31,094 nucleotides of DNA from a virus: the IMG/VR virus record IMGVR_UViG_3300037488_001120, positions 1 to 31,094 of that record; one strand, given 5' to 3'. Made by a program: the position numbers and the translations under genes. Below are positions 16,204 to 24,076 of the stretch, one piece after another (position 1 is the stretch's first letter; each line of letters begins with the position of its first letter). Below the pieces are notes generated by a model. The model was not told the DNA's origin. It was given only the letters and a program-made list of their open reading frames with translations, and ran no database searches.

Positions 16204-18167
16204 TTAGAATAATAGGGTGCGAAATGAGCCTCAACCTTGAGCGGCAAGCCGTCCGCCCATGGAGGCGAGGAGGCAAGGGCATTGGCGAAATCTTCTGGAG
16301 TTTGGTTGGGGAGTGAGACGGCCAACGCTTGGTCGTGGATCAAGGCGAACGGCAGCATCCACCTCGACTCCGCTACCCTCGCGCCATTGGACATGATGTC
16401 GGCTGCGATTGCTTGGCAAATGTTCTCGAATAGTTTTGCCCCATAAAGCTTCACTCTGCCCCATTGAGTAGAGCCAGAGATGGCACCCCAGTAGGTGAAC
16501 TGGGTACCAAACTTGGGGTCTGGCTGCATTAGCGGGTTGGGGTAGGCCAGCCTGCGACCGGAGGGCAAGCGGACAAAGAGGTAGGGACGTCCAGCAGTCG
16601 TCTCCTTCCAGACTTGGATCATGCCCCCATCTCCAGCGAGGAAAGCTGACCGACCTTCCACGGCGTATCTCATGGCCCGATCTAAAGCTTTCCAACATGA
16701 GACCATCTTCATGTGACTGTCTCGGAAAGCGTTCTTGGCGTCCTCGGCCACTTCGTCGGTGAGGGTTATGCCGTACAGGTCTCGGCAGGAACTCTGGAAT
16801 TTCTCCGTCCCCATGCCGTAGCCCAGCCCGAGGATCGCCCGCTTGCCTACCTCGCGCTGGTCCTTGGTGACTTGTGCGACTGGGACTGAGTAGATCCCTG
16901 CCGCCATGGTCAGGTAGCGGTCCACGCCACGACGATACTCGTCCAAGGCGACGGTCTCACCGGATACCCAGCAGGCGATGCGTGCCTCGATGGCATTGTA
17001 GTCCCCGTCCAACAACTGGTTCCCAGATGATTGGATGAACTGCCGAATGCAGGAGGAGAGTACCTCGATGGGCTCGCCATAGACTGCACGCAGACCCTCC
17101 GCCGTACCTCCCTTGGCGATGTAGGCAAAGGCATCGGCTACGATGGGGCGCATCTCCTTGGAGGGCTTCTTGGCGTTCTGCACTTGAGGACCGCCAGCAG
17201 TCCAACGTCCGGTGCCTGCGCCGTAGAACTTGAAGACTCCATGGAGCCGGTCATCGGGGCAGACCCAGTTCAACATGGCGGTGATCTTCTTGGTCGCAGC
17301 GTATGACAGTTGGCAGTACAGCTCCAGCACTCGACGGATGGAAGGAGCCACGGCTTGATGGGCAAGGGCCGTCTGCAACGTATCGCCCTGCATGTCGTCG
17401 AGGGCCAACCCCCCTGCCTGCAACAGCGCGAGGATCTTGGCACGCTGGGTGATGTTGAGCTTGGTCAACTGGAGAAACTCCGCCCCAGCCTCTGTCTCCA
17501 CCTCGGTGATAATGCGCTGCGCGTTTTGCAGGGCGGGTACGTTGACGGGTACTCCGGTGTCGTTGAGGCGGAGCGTGAATTGGAACGTGTCCAGATTGGT
17601 ACCGACCAAACTGAAACGAGTTTTCAGGATGTTGTGAATCTCCTTCTCCGCACGCACGTCTTGGCGGCAGTACTCACAGAACTGAGCCCACTTCTCACGG
17701 TTGTCGCGGGGCTCGTTGAAGGTGCCGTCCTCCTGTGGGATTGAGAAGAACTTGATGAGGTCTTTGCCCAGCTTGTCCTTCTTGTTGGGGATGTTGAGAG
17801 CCTCACCGCATTTCTCCAGTGACTCGGGCAGCGCGGCGATGCGTGCCATGGCCTGCGTGCAACGCCATTTGTCGAGGGTGATCTCGGGCAGCATTCGGGT
17901 GCCGCTGCAAATAGCCTGCTCAAAGGGCGCGTTGTGGGCATGGACCTCAGTCGCGGCACGAACCATGGGCAGGGCTTCGATGTCCGAGACCACGCCCGCG
18001 TCTTCAAACTTGGGGTTGATCCACAGGTAGACAGGCGCGTGTTCGTCTCCGAGGTCGGAGACCGCCGCCATGAATACCTCAGTGGATGGATCGCAGCCGT
18101 AGCGGTGAGCCCCCACGGATGGCAGGTCTGCACGGCTACGGGTCTCGAAATCTAGGCATACTTTCAT
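16200..18167 (-). CDS. Family-A DNA polymerase with 3'-5' exonuclease domain
   Basis: At 655 residues it has the size of phage family-A replicative polymerases that lack the 5'-3' exonuclease. Exo motifs are present: LDFET (residues 5-9), HNAPFEQ (Exo II-like, with Glu where Asp is usual) and YCRQD (Exo III). Polymerase motif A is DYNAIEAR (about 386-393), motif B is KRAILGLGYGMG (about 442-453), and motif C is IHDQ (about 610-613), where most family members have HDE. The metal-binding Asp is kept. It is the centre of the replication set, followed by overlapping small genes, VRR-NUC and helicase. The ATG stands 11 bases after an intergenic hairpin and lacks a clear Shine-Dalgarno sequence. 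Confidence 0.93.
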   Translation of the reverse strand: MKVCLDFETRSRADLPSVGAHRYGCDPSTEVFMAAVSDLGDEHAPVYLWINPKFEDAGVVSDIEALPMVRAATEVHAHNAPFEQAICSGTRMLPEITLDKWRCTQAMARIAALPESLEKCGEALNIPNKKDKLGKDLIKFFSIPQEDGTFNEPRDNREKWAQFCEYCRQDVRAEKEIHNILKTRFSLVGTNLDTFQFTLRLNDTGVPVNVPALQNAQRIITEVETEAGAEFLQLTKLNITQRAKILALLQAGGLALDDMQGDTLQTALAHQAVAPSIRRVLELYCQLSYAATKKITAMLNWVCPDDRLHGVFKFYGAGTGRWTAGGPQVQNAKKPSKEMRPIVADAFAYIAKGGTAEGLRAVYGEPIEVLSSCIRQFIQSSGNQLLDGDYNAIEARIACWVSGETVALDEYRRGVDRYLTMAAGIYSVPVAQVTKDQREVGKRAILGLGYGMGTEKFQSSCRDLYGITLTDEVAEDAKNAFRDSHMKMVSCWKALDRAMRYAVEGRSAFLAGDGGMIQVWKETTAGRPYLFVRLPSGRRLAYPNPLMQPDPKFGTQFTYWGAISGSTQWGRVKLYGAKLFENICQAIAADIMSNGARVAESRWMLPFALIHDQALAVSLPNQTPEDFANALASSPPWADGLPLKVEAHFAPYYSK

Positions 18168-18178
18168 TTGGAAATTGT

Positions 18179-18202
18179 GCCCCGTGTGTTACCACACGGG
18201 GC
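18179..18202 (-). promoter_or_regulatory. Intergenic hairpin upstream of the DNA polymerase
   Basis: A perfect 10-bp stem GCCCCGTGTG/CACACGGGGC with a 4-base loop. It lies in the 43-base spacer between the 61-residue gene's stop and the polymerase ATG. No T-run follows on the coding strand (ACAATTTCC), so it is not a normal Rho-independent terminator. It could be an mRNA processing or stabilising element. Confidence 0.75.
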
Positions 18203-18210
18203 TTGAGGGT

Positions 18211-18396
18211 TTAACTGTCTGTCTTTTCCTCGGGTGTCATTAGCTGCATCGCCTTCACAAGATCCCCCTCGGTGATCTCAAGAAGTTGCAGCAACCGGAT
18301 GACGGAGATGTGCTCCTTGATCTGGGATGTCGTGATGGGGTCGGACTCCAACACCTTGGCCAGTGCGCTGGCCGCAAGCATGGGATTGATCTTCAT
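18211..18396 (-). CDS. Small hypothetical protein (61 residues)
   Basis: No family recognised. Helical throughout (ASALAKVLESD, IKEHISVIRLLQLLE, DLVKAMQLM) with an acidic tail. I use the ATG at 18396, 2 bases after the stop of the DUF2815 gene; an in-frame TTG two codons upstream overlaps that stop and is a weaker choice. It is followed by a hairpin and the DNA polymerase. Position and size suggest a small partner of a replication protein; this is inference. Confidence 0.65.
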   Translation of the reverse strand: MKINPMLAASALAKVLESDPITTSQIKEHISVIRLLQLLEITEGDLVKAMQLMTPEEKTDS

Positions 18397-18398
18397 TG

Positions 18399-18932
18399 TC
18401 AAAGGACGTCGTCGTCGGAGATGACGCTGAACTCCTGCTCGATGTCGATTGGTGCCTCGCCGAAGGTCGCGCCGTCCTTGTAGAACTGCACGCAGCGGAG
18501 CTTGGCGTTGATGCGCTTCCCATACTGGTTGTCCTGTCCCCAGATTTGGATGGTGGCGTTGATGTAGCAGCCCGCGTAGGGCTTGCCGTCCTCCTCGGTA
18601 AGGGGCGCAAGGTCACGACCCACCACCTGAGGACGCTTGTCGCTGCGTGCCGAGATGAACATGACGCCGTCGCCATACCCGTCGGTGTCCGACTTCTCCG
18701 CGCCGTCGCGAAGGCAGGTCTTGGTGGGGGCCTTACCCTTGAAGTCGGTCGCTACGACCGAGGCGATAGCAGCTTTGACGGCAGCGATATCGCGGGCGTT
18801 GACCTTCTTGTCGAGGATCAGCGCGGCTGAGAACGAACCCTTGGCATCCGTCGGCGCGAACTTGCGGGCGGAGAACAGGGACGGGAACGAAAGCCGCACG
18901 TTGGTGAGCTTGACATTAGTATTAGTATCCAT
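18399..18932 (-). CDS. DUF2815 family ssDNA-binding-type protein
   Basis: A 177-residue protein that I recognise as the DUF2815 family from the opening LTNVRLSFPSLF, the GSFSAALILDK strand, the central GYINA-like box (YAGCYINATIQIWGQDN), GKRINAKLRCVQFYKDG, and an acidic C-terminal tail (SVISDDDVL). Members are thought to be phage ssDNA-binding proteins of the OB-fold gp2.5 kind, and the acidic tail would suit contacts with polymerase or nuclease partners. It lies between DUF2800 (2-base gap) and DNA polymerase, the common arrangement for this set. Confidence 0.9.
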   Translation of the reverse strand: MDTNTNVKLTNVRLSFPSLFSARKFAPTDAKGSFSAALILDKKVNARDIAAVKAAIASVVATDFKGKAPTKTCLRDGAEKSDTDGYGDGVMFISARSDKRPQVVGRDLAPLTEEDGKPYAGCYINATIQIWGQDNQYGKRINAKLRCVQFYKDGATFGEAPIDIEQEFSVISDDDVL

Positions 18933-18934
18933 GG

Positions 18935-20071
18935 TTATATTACGTCGAGGTTATCGAACGTGGTTTCTAGCAGTAGTGCCGGACGCGGGTCGGTTTCAGC
19001 GACCAACGTAGGTTTCCCTTCCGGCTTTGTTATGAGCGAGCGAAGGCGCGTCTGGAAACGCTCCGACAACTCTTTGTTTTTGAGAGCTTGTTCCGCCTTG
19101 TGGGGCGAAATGAGGTCTGCTCTCGGCCTCGTAATATCTAGCGGGAGGTGTCGGGATAGTAGCTTCTGGGCGGCGTCGGTGTCCGACCACGCGCGGTTGC
19201 TCTTGCCCGTGACCAGCTTGAACCCCTGCGGGTCTGCGCCAGCCATTAACTCCGAAACCTCTTGGTCTTCGACTGCTTCCAGCCAGCCGATGAGAACCTT
19301 CTTGGCGGCCAAGACTTTGACCCGCTCGGAGCGGGGGAGTGTGCTTGCCTCTGGCAACTCGATGACCCTCGCTGCCTCGGGCAGTGCGACCAGACCTTGG
19401 TTTGCGTAGGCAGAGCAGAGCCCTTTGGCTTTGCAGAACCGACACCCCTTGTCCGAGACCTTGAACACTCCGTTGCCCGACATGACCTCAGCCGCCTGCC
19501 CCTCGATCCATCCAGCCAGCTCCGCCAACTCACGACGAGTCAGCACCCATGTGCGGACAGGTTCTGGGTTGTTGCGATCACGGGGCTGGTAGATGGTGAG
19601 GTGAATGGGATGGTCAGGCTTGAACGAGACCGCTTGCTCCCACTGGCGGACGATTGACTCGCCATAGATGGCGAGCTGCTCGTTGTCCTGTGCATCCACC
19701 GACACCCCGACCCCGTACTTGAGGTCGTCGATGTAGATGGCGTCAGGCGTGGAGCTGGCCGCGTCGATGATGCCGTTGCGATCAGGCATGTAGAACAGGG
19801 GCAGCTTGGTCTCCACCGCCAGCTTGCCACCGTGGGACTGGACGTGGGCGACGTAGCCGTTGACGTAGCCGACAAGCTCGTCCGACAGACCCGTTGGGAT
19901 GGGCTGGTTGAGGAGGATGTTGGCGGCTACGGCGTGGGCGAGAGTGCCCTCGTCGGCATAGCTTGTCCGGTCCGATGGCAGGTCCGCCTCATGGTCGAGG
20001 ATGAACTGCGGCGATGCGGTGCAGACCGTCCACCGATGGGCCGACGATGCCCCGACGTCGATCTTACCCAT
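18935..20071 (-). CDS. DUF2800 family Cas4/RecB-like nuclease
   Basis: A 378-residue PD-(D/E)XK protein. It opens with SSAHRW.VCTASP (Cys17), followed by DEGTLAHAVA (His46), GIIDAAS and DDLKYGVGV (the Asp...Asp-x-Lys catalytic series), then QLAIYG. A three-Cys cluster GCRFCKAKGLC lies at about 208-218; with Cys17 it gives the one-plus-three arrangement of Fe-S nucleases such as Cas4 and AddB. Such proteins probably process DNA ends for phage recombination or replication, acting with the DUF2815 ssDNA-binding protein downstream. All catalytic positions appear intact. The ATG lies inside the end of the 130-residue gene (8-base overlap). Confidence 0.9.
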   Translation of the reverse strand: MGKIDVGASSAHRWTVCTASPQFILDHEADLPSDRTSYADEGTLAHAVAANILLNQPIPTGLSDELVGYVNGYVAHVQSHGGKLAVETKLPLFYMPDRNGIIDAASSTPDAIYIDDLKYGVGVSVDAQDNEQLAIYGESIVRQWEQAVSFKPDHPIHLTIYQPRDRNNPEPVRTWVLTRRELAELAGWIEGQAAEVMSGNGVFKVSDKGCRFCKAKGLCSAYANQGLVALPEAARVIELPEASTLPRSERVKVLAAKKVLIGWLEAVEDQEVSELMAGADPQGFKLVTGKSNRAWSDTDAAQKLLSRHLPLDITRPRADLISPHKAEQALKNKELSERFQTRLRSLITKPEGKPTLVAETDPRPALLLETTFDNLDVI

Positions 20072-20456
20072 GGACGAGAGTGGTCAGGCGGGCGATGATC
20101 TCGGCGAACTTGTCCTCAGTAGCCTCGGAGATTTTCTTGAGGCCGAACTCCTTGTTGATGGCTACGACTCCCGCCAGCTTGCCTTCGTCCAATGCTTTCT
20201 GGGCCAACTGACGGATGTCCTGCACCGTGTATTTACGGGCGGGCTCGGGCTCAGGCGTAGGCTCAGGCGTAGGCTCGGGCGTGGGGGCTTCGACCTTGAC
20301 GGGCTTGGCCTTGACGGGCTTGGCGACCTTGACTGGTTCTGGTTGGGCTTGCCCGAGGTCAGCCTCAACGTAGGTAGGCGGAGGAGTGGAGGCGAGGGCT
20401 TTGGTGAGAGCCTGCACCGCGAGGGTGAGGCTAGCGATTTCAGTTTCTAGTGACAT
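20064..20456 (-). CDS. Small phage protein with a Pro/Glu/Lys linker (130 residues)
   Basis: An N-terminal helix (residues 1-22, ETEIASLTLAVQALTKAL) is followed by a Pro-rich spacer with repeats of VKxxKPVKAK and PTPEP (about 35-75), then a C-terminal domain of about 55 residues (YTVQDIRQLAQKALDEGK, KEFGLKKISE, DKFAEIIARL). I recall this three-part layout in small phage proteins next to DUF2800 genes, sometimes loosely named after Rrp5; no activity is known. It overlaps the nuclease start by 8 bases, which suggests coupled synthesis. Confidence 0.75.
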   Translation of the reverse strand: MSLETEIASLTLAVQALTKALASTPPPTYVEADLGQAQPEPVKVAKPVKAKPVKVEAPTPEPTPEPTPEPEPARKYTVQDIRQLAQKALDEGKLAGVVAINKEFGLKKISEATEDKFAEIIARLTTLVHG

Positions 20457-20480
20457 GTGTATTCTTATTTATGGTTGATG

Positions 20481-20636
20481 TTACGGACAAAACAGATTGC
20501 GTAGGGCGAGCATGGTGCGTTTGCAACGACCCATGCCGTAGCCTCTGGCAAGGAGGTCACACCGCATTGCTCTCACAATGCGAGGAGGCAGGAGGAACAC
20601 CGCAACGATGGCGGCTATGACAATGATCGTGTTCAC
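20481..20636 (-). CDS. Tiny membrane protein (51 residues, GTG start)
   Basis: Found in the gap between the 130-residue gene and the primase-helicase. The GTG at 20636 overlaps the TGA of the preceding tiny gene (GTGA). Residues 2-16 (NTIIVIAAIVAVFLL) form a membrane helix, and the remainder is strongly basic with Cys and Arg (RCKRTMLALRN). Predicted topology is a short N-terminal anchor with a cytoplasmic basic tail. No family recognised. Confidence 0.5.
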   Translation of the reverse strand: MNTIIVIAAIVAVFLLPPRIVRAMRCDLLARGYGMGRCKRTMLALRNLFCP

Positions 20637-20773
20637 AGCGACATGATTATCAGCATGATCCCCAGCCCGAAGACCACGCCCACGATGAGGGCGATCAAGA
20701 TGGTCTGGGTGGGGAGTTTGGCAGGGGCGGCGGGTTCAGCGAGGGGGAGACGGCAGTAGGGTTGTTTTTTCAT
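20633..20773 (-). CDS. Tiny one-helix membrane protein (46 residues)
   Basis: Read from the same gap. It begins MKKQPYC, has a Pro/Ala-rich stretch, then a strong helix at about 22-45 (LPTQTILIALIVGVVFG and on to the C-terminus). It is 50 bases downstream of the primase-helicase stop and coupled to the next tiny gene by GTGA. Two consecutive small membrane proteins inside a replication operon is unusual; possible roles are membrane anchoring of replication, superinfection exclusion or host-membrane modulation, none shown. Confidence 0.58.
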   Translation of the reverse strand: MKKQPYCRLPLAEPAAPAKLPTQTILIALIVGVVFGLGIMLIIMSL

Positions 20774-20823
20774 TGGGTTGTGGAGTACTGAAACAGTTAG
20801 CGTTGATTCGTCAAGCCGTTAAT

Positions 20824-23259
20824 TTAGAAAAGATCCAGTCGGGCCTGCGCGTGACCGAGGGTAGTGGCCAAGGGTTCTTCCCGCGTTGTCCACAGGGAGT
20901 GACGTTCGCCGCTGAGGATCTGCCGCCCGAGGTCGGTGAACCCCTTGTCTCTCAGGATGCCTGACAACCCTTGGTCGGTGAAGGCGGGCAGTCGGTGAGA
21001 GGGCAGGGCTTGGCGCAGCTCGGTCAAGGACACGATGTCACGTCGCACCAGTGGAGTCGGCTCGTCTTCCAAGGCTTCGGCCACGGCACGGGCGAGGGGC
21101 GAGGCCGTCTGCTTGGCGAGGGCTCCAAGGAACGGGGTGACGGGTGCCCGACCCTCGGGCTTGAACGAAGGGGAGATCTTCCAGTTCTCGAAGAAGTGTC
21201 GCAGCCCGCCCGCGTTGGCCGCGAAGGTGGAATACATCCGCTCGAAGTAGTCGGCACCCAGCTTGGCGATACTGGCCGCGTCCTTGAGGGGGCTGTTGAT
21301 GACCCAGTAGCGACGGTCTTCACCATGCACCGCGAGTGCGTCGAAGTGGTTAGTGAAGATGATGTAGTTCGTGTTGTTGGGGGCCGTCACCACAGGCTCG
21401 TAGAGCTGGCGCACCGAGACGAAGTCGTCAGAGATGAGCGGCTTAACTTTGTCGGCCACACCGTGCCTGTTCACCCCTACGTTGTGGGCCTCGTCGATGA
21501 CGCTGAGTTGGTAGCCCACTGCCCATCCGTTGTGAGTGCTGCCCAAGACATGCTCGGCGGCGAGCCGTTGCACGTTGGAGTTGCCGAGCACAAGGGTCGC
21601 GACGTAGGCGGCGAGACCTTTGCCACCACCCATGGCCGACTGGATGATGGGTGCCCAGCGGATCTTCTTCCCTGAGAACTGAGCTTGGTAGGCCAGCCAG
21701 TCGGTGAGCGTTATCCAATAGTCTTTACCCATGAGGTTAATCGCATGCTCCTTCCAATGGTCACCCGCCAAGGCCGACTGACTGGCGTTGGGCGAGACGA
21801 ATGATGGGAAGTAGGTGTTGAGATAGGGCACTCCACCAGAGGAGAACAGACGCCGCTTCTCTGACGGTTCGTAGCGCAGGTTCTCCACGACGGGTATGCC
21901 CACGTCGTGGACGAGGTATTGTCGGGCCATCTGAGTGGGGTCGGGGCTGCGATAGATGAGATCCACCACGTCGCCCCGCATTTTACGACGGTCAAGGTAG
22001 CGGTAAAACAGGTTGGGAGCAGTGAGGAAGGCGATGCCCACTGTCCATGGCGGGGCACTACTGGCGGCACGGTTGGCAGTCTGGGTCAGACGCTGCACCT
22101 CACGCGACAGGTCTTGCACGGTTGGCCCGCGCAAGCCACGGGCCTTGGTCGCAGAGTGGAGATCAGAGAGGAGGACTTTGCGCTCGATGGCTCCGATCAT
22201 TGTATCTAATTTAGCGATACGTTTGCCACCTTGGTCGAGCAGTTCTTCCGATGAGCGTTGGTCTGACTTGATCCATTCGCGAGTGGTCTCGAAGAGGCGA
22301 GAGGTGAGGGCGCGATTGTCCCAGCCGTTCTCAGTAGCGGCGTGGATAACACTGCGAATGGTGACGGGCACGCGCCCCGCTGGAGAAACCGCAAAAGAGT
22401 CCCAGCGTTTCTCCAACTCCTCTCGGCTGGGGTATTTGTTAGAGGTAGAAGACCACTCGTCCCATAGGGCAAGACCAGCGGGGCCAAACTGATGCTTGAG
22501 ACCCATGCCAATTTCAACCCATGCCTGCATTGAACAGGAGGCGTCGAGCTTGGTGAGGGCTTCGGTAATTTCCTCGATGGTGATGTCATCCACGGGGGCA
22601 CGGAGGTACTCGATGTCGCCCACGTCGGCGTCCTCAGGCGGGGCGGGTGGGCGCAGGTTGTCGAGTGCGGCGAGGGTAGCGTGATCGAAGGAGGTGCCCT
22701 TGGGGTTGTCGTAGACCACGGGCGTGGCAGTGTCGCCGATGTATTGCACGGGTGCATACATGGGTTGTACTGCGACCTTGGATTCGTGGGTGACCGAACG
22801 CATGCCGAGCAGTCCAGCCAGTGCGGTGACTGCGCGGGAGTACTGGGGTACTGGTAGGTCTTCGGTGGATACCATGATGCGGAGGCGTGGCTTGTCGGGG
22901 GTCGAGCGAGCGGTGTGCCAGACCACGGCGGCGAGATCCCCCAGCAGGGTGGAGGGGCCGACGTCTAGGATGCGCTGCGCCTCTACTCCATCGTCGATGT
23001 CAACGAACAACAGGTTGCAGTGAGTCGCGGCGTCGGTCTGGCGGGGTGATGGGTCGGTCTTGAAGACGGCGGGCACAAGGTAGGTGGTGCGCTTGGCTTC
23101 GTTCTGCGCCTTGTCGGGCAGTGCGAACATGGCTGCGCGTGTAAGGGGTATGGATACGGGATGCCCGATGAACTGCTCGACCAGTTCGTCGAAGGTGGTG
23201 GCCGTCGTCCCTTGGACTACGCCCATCTTGGTTCCCGAGAAATAGCGTGCGGTACTCAT
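20824..23259 (-). CDS. Primase-helicase (AEP-like primase, PriCT-2-like domain, D5/VirE-like ATPase)
   Basis: An 811-residue fusion. The N-terminal part resembles archaeo-eukaryotic-type primases: LLFVDIDDG (acidic metal site, about 84-92) and KPRLRIMVST. Residues about 228-310 (ITEALTKLDASCSMQ, WVEIGMGLKHQFG, LWDEWSS) match the primase C-terminal 2 pattern. The C-terminal part is an SF3/D5-like ATPase with GGGKG (Walker A, about 540), LSVIDEAHN (Walker B, about 587), a DFVSVRQLYEP box and NYIIFTNHFDA (sensor). It should synthesise primers and unwind the template for the family-A polymerase. The start is the ATG at 23259, since a GGAGG stands 5 bases upstream; the GTG two codons earlier lies inside that GGAGG. 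Confidence 0.9.
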   Translation of the reverse strand: MSTARYFSGTKMGVVQGTTATTFDELVEQFIGHPVSIPLTRAAMFALPDKAQNEAKRTTYLVPAVFKTDPSPRQTDAATHCNLLFVDIDDGVEAQRILDVGPSTLLGDLAAVVWHTARSTPDKPRLRIMVSTEDLPVPQYSRAVTALAGLLGMRSVTHESKVAVQPMYAPVQYIGDTATPVVYDNPKGTSFDHATLAALDNLRPPAPPEDADVGDIEYLRAPVDDITIEEITEALTKLDASCSMQAWVEIGMGLKHQFGPAGLALWDEWSSTSNKYPSREELEKRWDSFAVSPAGRVPVTIRSVIHAATENGWDNRALTSRLFETTREWIKSDQRSSEELLDQGGKRIAKLDTMIGAIERKVLLSDLHSATKARGLRGPTVQDLSREVQRLTQTANRAASSAPPWTVGIAFLTAPNLFYRYLDRRKMRGDVVDLIYRSPDPTQMARQYLVHDVGIPVVENLRYEPSEKRRLFSSGGVPYLNTYFPSFVSPNASQSALAGDHWKEHAINLMGKDYWITLTDWLAYQAQFSGKKIRWAPIIQSAMGGGKGLAAYVATLVLGNSNVQRLAAEHVLGSTHNGWAVGYQLSVIDEAHNVGVNRHGVADKVKPLISDDFVSVRQLYEPVVTAPNNTNYIIFTNHFDALAVHGEDRRYWVINSPLKDAASIAKLGADYFERMYSTFAANAGGLRHFFENWKISPSFKPEGRAPVTPFLGALAKQTASPLARAVAEALEDEPTPLVRRDIVSLTELRQALPSHRLPAFTDQGLSGILRDKGFTDLGRQILSGERHSLWTTREEPLATTLGHAQARLDLF

Positions 23260-23393
23260 AGCCACCTCCGTTTGCGTGCCTCTGCTAGGCTCTTGGCTCG
23301 GCGGATTCTTTCTTTCAGGGTCAGGGTCTTCGGCGTCCCCTTGGAACGTCGTCCCATGGCTGCGGCCATTTGTGAGAGTGTCATTTTTTTCAT
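23256..23393 (-). CDS. Tiny basic protein (45 residues) coupled to the primase-helicase
   Basis: Too short for usual gene calls. It starts MKKMTLSQMAAAMG, which could be a short helix, and continues as a very basic helix (LKERIRRAKSLAEARKRRW). The stop TGA overlaps the primase-helicase ATG, and its last codons contain the GGAGG used by that gene. It could be a nucleic-acid-binding partner of the primase or mainly a translation leader peptide. No family recognised. Confidence 0.6.
   Translation of the reverse strand: MKKMTLSQMAAAMGRRSKGTPKTLTLKERIRRAKSLAEARKRRWL
23265..23269 (-). promoter_or_regulatory. Shine-Dalgarno GGAGG that sets the primase-helicase start
   Basis: GGAGG on the - strand, 5 bases before the ATG at 23259. 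It overlaps the alternative GTG at 23263-23265, ruling that start out. It lies inside the end of the tiny basic gene, whose TGA overlaps the primase ATG. Confidence 0.8.
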
Positions 23394-23467
23394 GGTTTAG
23401 AGAGCGACAGCAGCGACAGGAAAACGTGATGCTGTCAATGGGGATATGTTGCGGGTGGGGCAGTGGA

Positions 23468-23785
23468 TCAGGACGGGACGACGGGCGAAGGCGAGGTTGT
23501 AGTTATCATGGCAAGTGCGACGAGCGGGTCGTCGGTGATGAGGGGGTAGTTGCCGTCGACGTAGCCATAGCCATAGCCATAGCCGTTGCCGTAGCCGTGG
23601 CCATTGCCGTCGCCGTCGCCGTAGCCATAGCCGTCGCCGTAGCCGTAGCCGTCGACGTAGCCATAGCCATAGCCGTTGCCGTCGACGTAGCCATAGCCAT
23701 AGCCGTTGCCGTCGCCGTAGCCGTCGCCGTAGCCGTCGCCGTAGCCGTGGCCGTGGCCGTGGCCGTCCGTCCGCAGTGTGGTCAT
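23468..23785 (-). CDS. GYD-1: Gly-Tyr/Asp/Asn/His repeat protein
   Basis: A 105-residue protein. After MTTLRTD it consists of about 70 residues alternating Gly with Tyr, Asp, Asn or His, with four GYVDG breaks, and then the tail NYPLITDDPLVAL. The repeat is a hexanucleotide GGC-NAC in which essentially only the first base of the second codon changes. Unlike its two paralogues, the tail does not end in LQH.SP but runs into AMITTTSPSPVVPS, which resembles the start of the third paralogue. No membrane segment or enzyme motif. Alternating Gly/Tyr/Asp would suit a disordered or phase-separating chain, or metal binding; both are guesses. ATGA overlap with GYD-2 upstream. Confidence 0.65.
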   Translation of the reverse strand: MTTLRTDGHGHGHGYGDGYGDGYGDGNGYGYGYVDGNGYGYGYVDGYGYGDGYGYGDGDGNGHGYGNGYGYGYGYVDGNYPLITDDPLVALAMITTTSPSPVVPS

Positions 23786-24076
23786 GGTGAGACGTGTTGT
23801 AGTGCGACGAGCGGGTCGTCAGTGATGAGGGGGTAGATCTCGAAGCCCTCGCCATAGCCGCTGCCGTCGCCGTCGCCGTAGCCGTAGCCGTAGCCGTAGC
23901 CGTAGCCGTCGCCGTCGCCGTAGCCGTAGCCGTCGCCGTTGCCGTAGCCGTAGCCGTCGCCGTAGCCGTCGCCGTAGCCGTCGCCGTCGCCGTTGCCGTT
24001 GCCGTAGCCGTCGCCGTCGCCGTAGCCGTAGCCTTGGCCGTCGCCGTAGCCGTAGCCGTCGCCGTAGCCTTGGCCA
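23550..24076 (-). repeat. Hexanucleotide arrays (GGC-NAC) inside GYD-1 and GYD-2
   Basis: On the + strand these read as runs of GCCGTA, GCCGTC, GCCGTT and GCCGTG (about 23556-23763 and 23848-24075), interrupted by GYD-2's tail and GYD-1's start. Units are mixed rather than pure, so simple slippage alone does not explain the order. Long open frames on both strands here are consequences of the repeat. Confidence 0.9.

Noticed and set aside
18179-18202. Rho-independent terminator
   Set aside because: The stem is perfect, but no T-run follows on the coding strand and the polymerase start is only 11 bases away.
23550-24076. Possible CRISPR array
   Set aside because: Units are 6 bases with no spacers and lie inside coding sequence.
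23550-24076. Diversity-generating retroelement variable region
   Set aside because: There is no reverse transcriptase, template repeat or typical variable protein in the window; variation is confined to one base of a short repeat.
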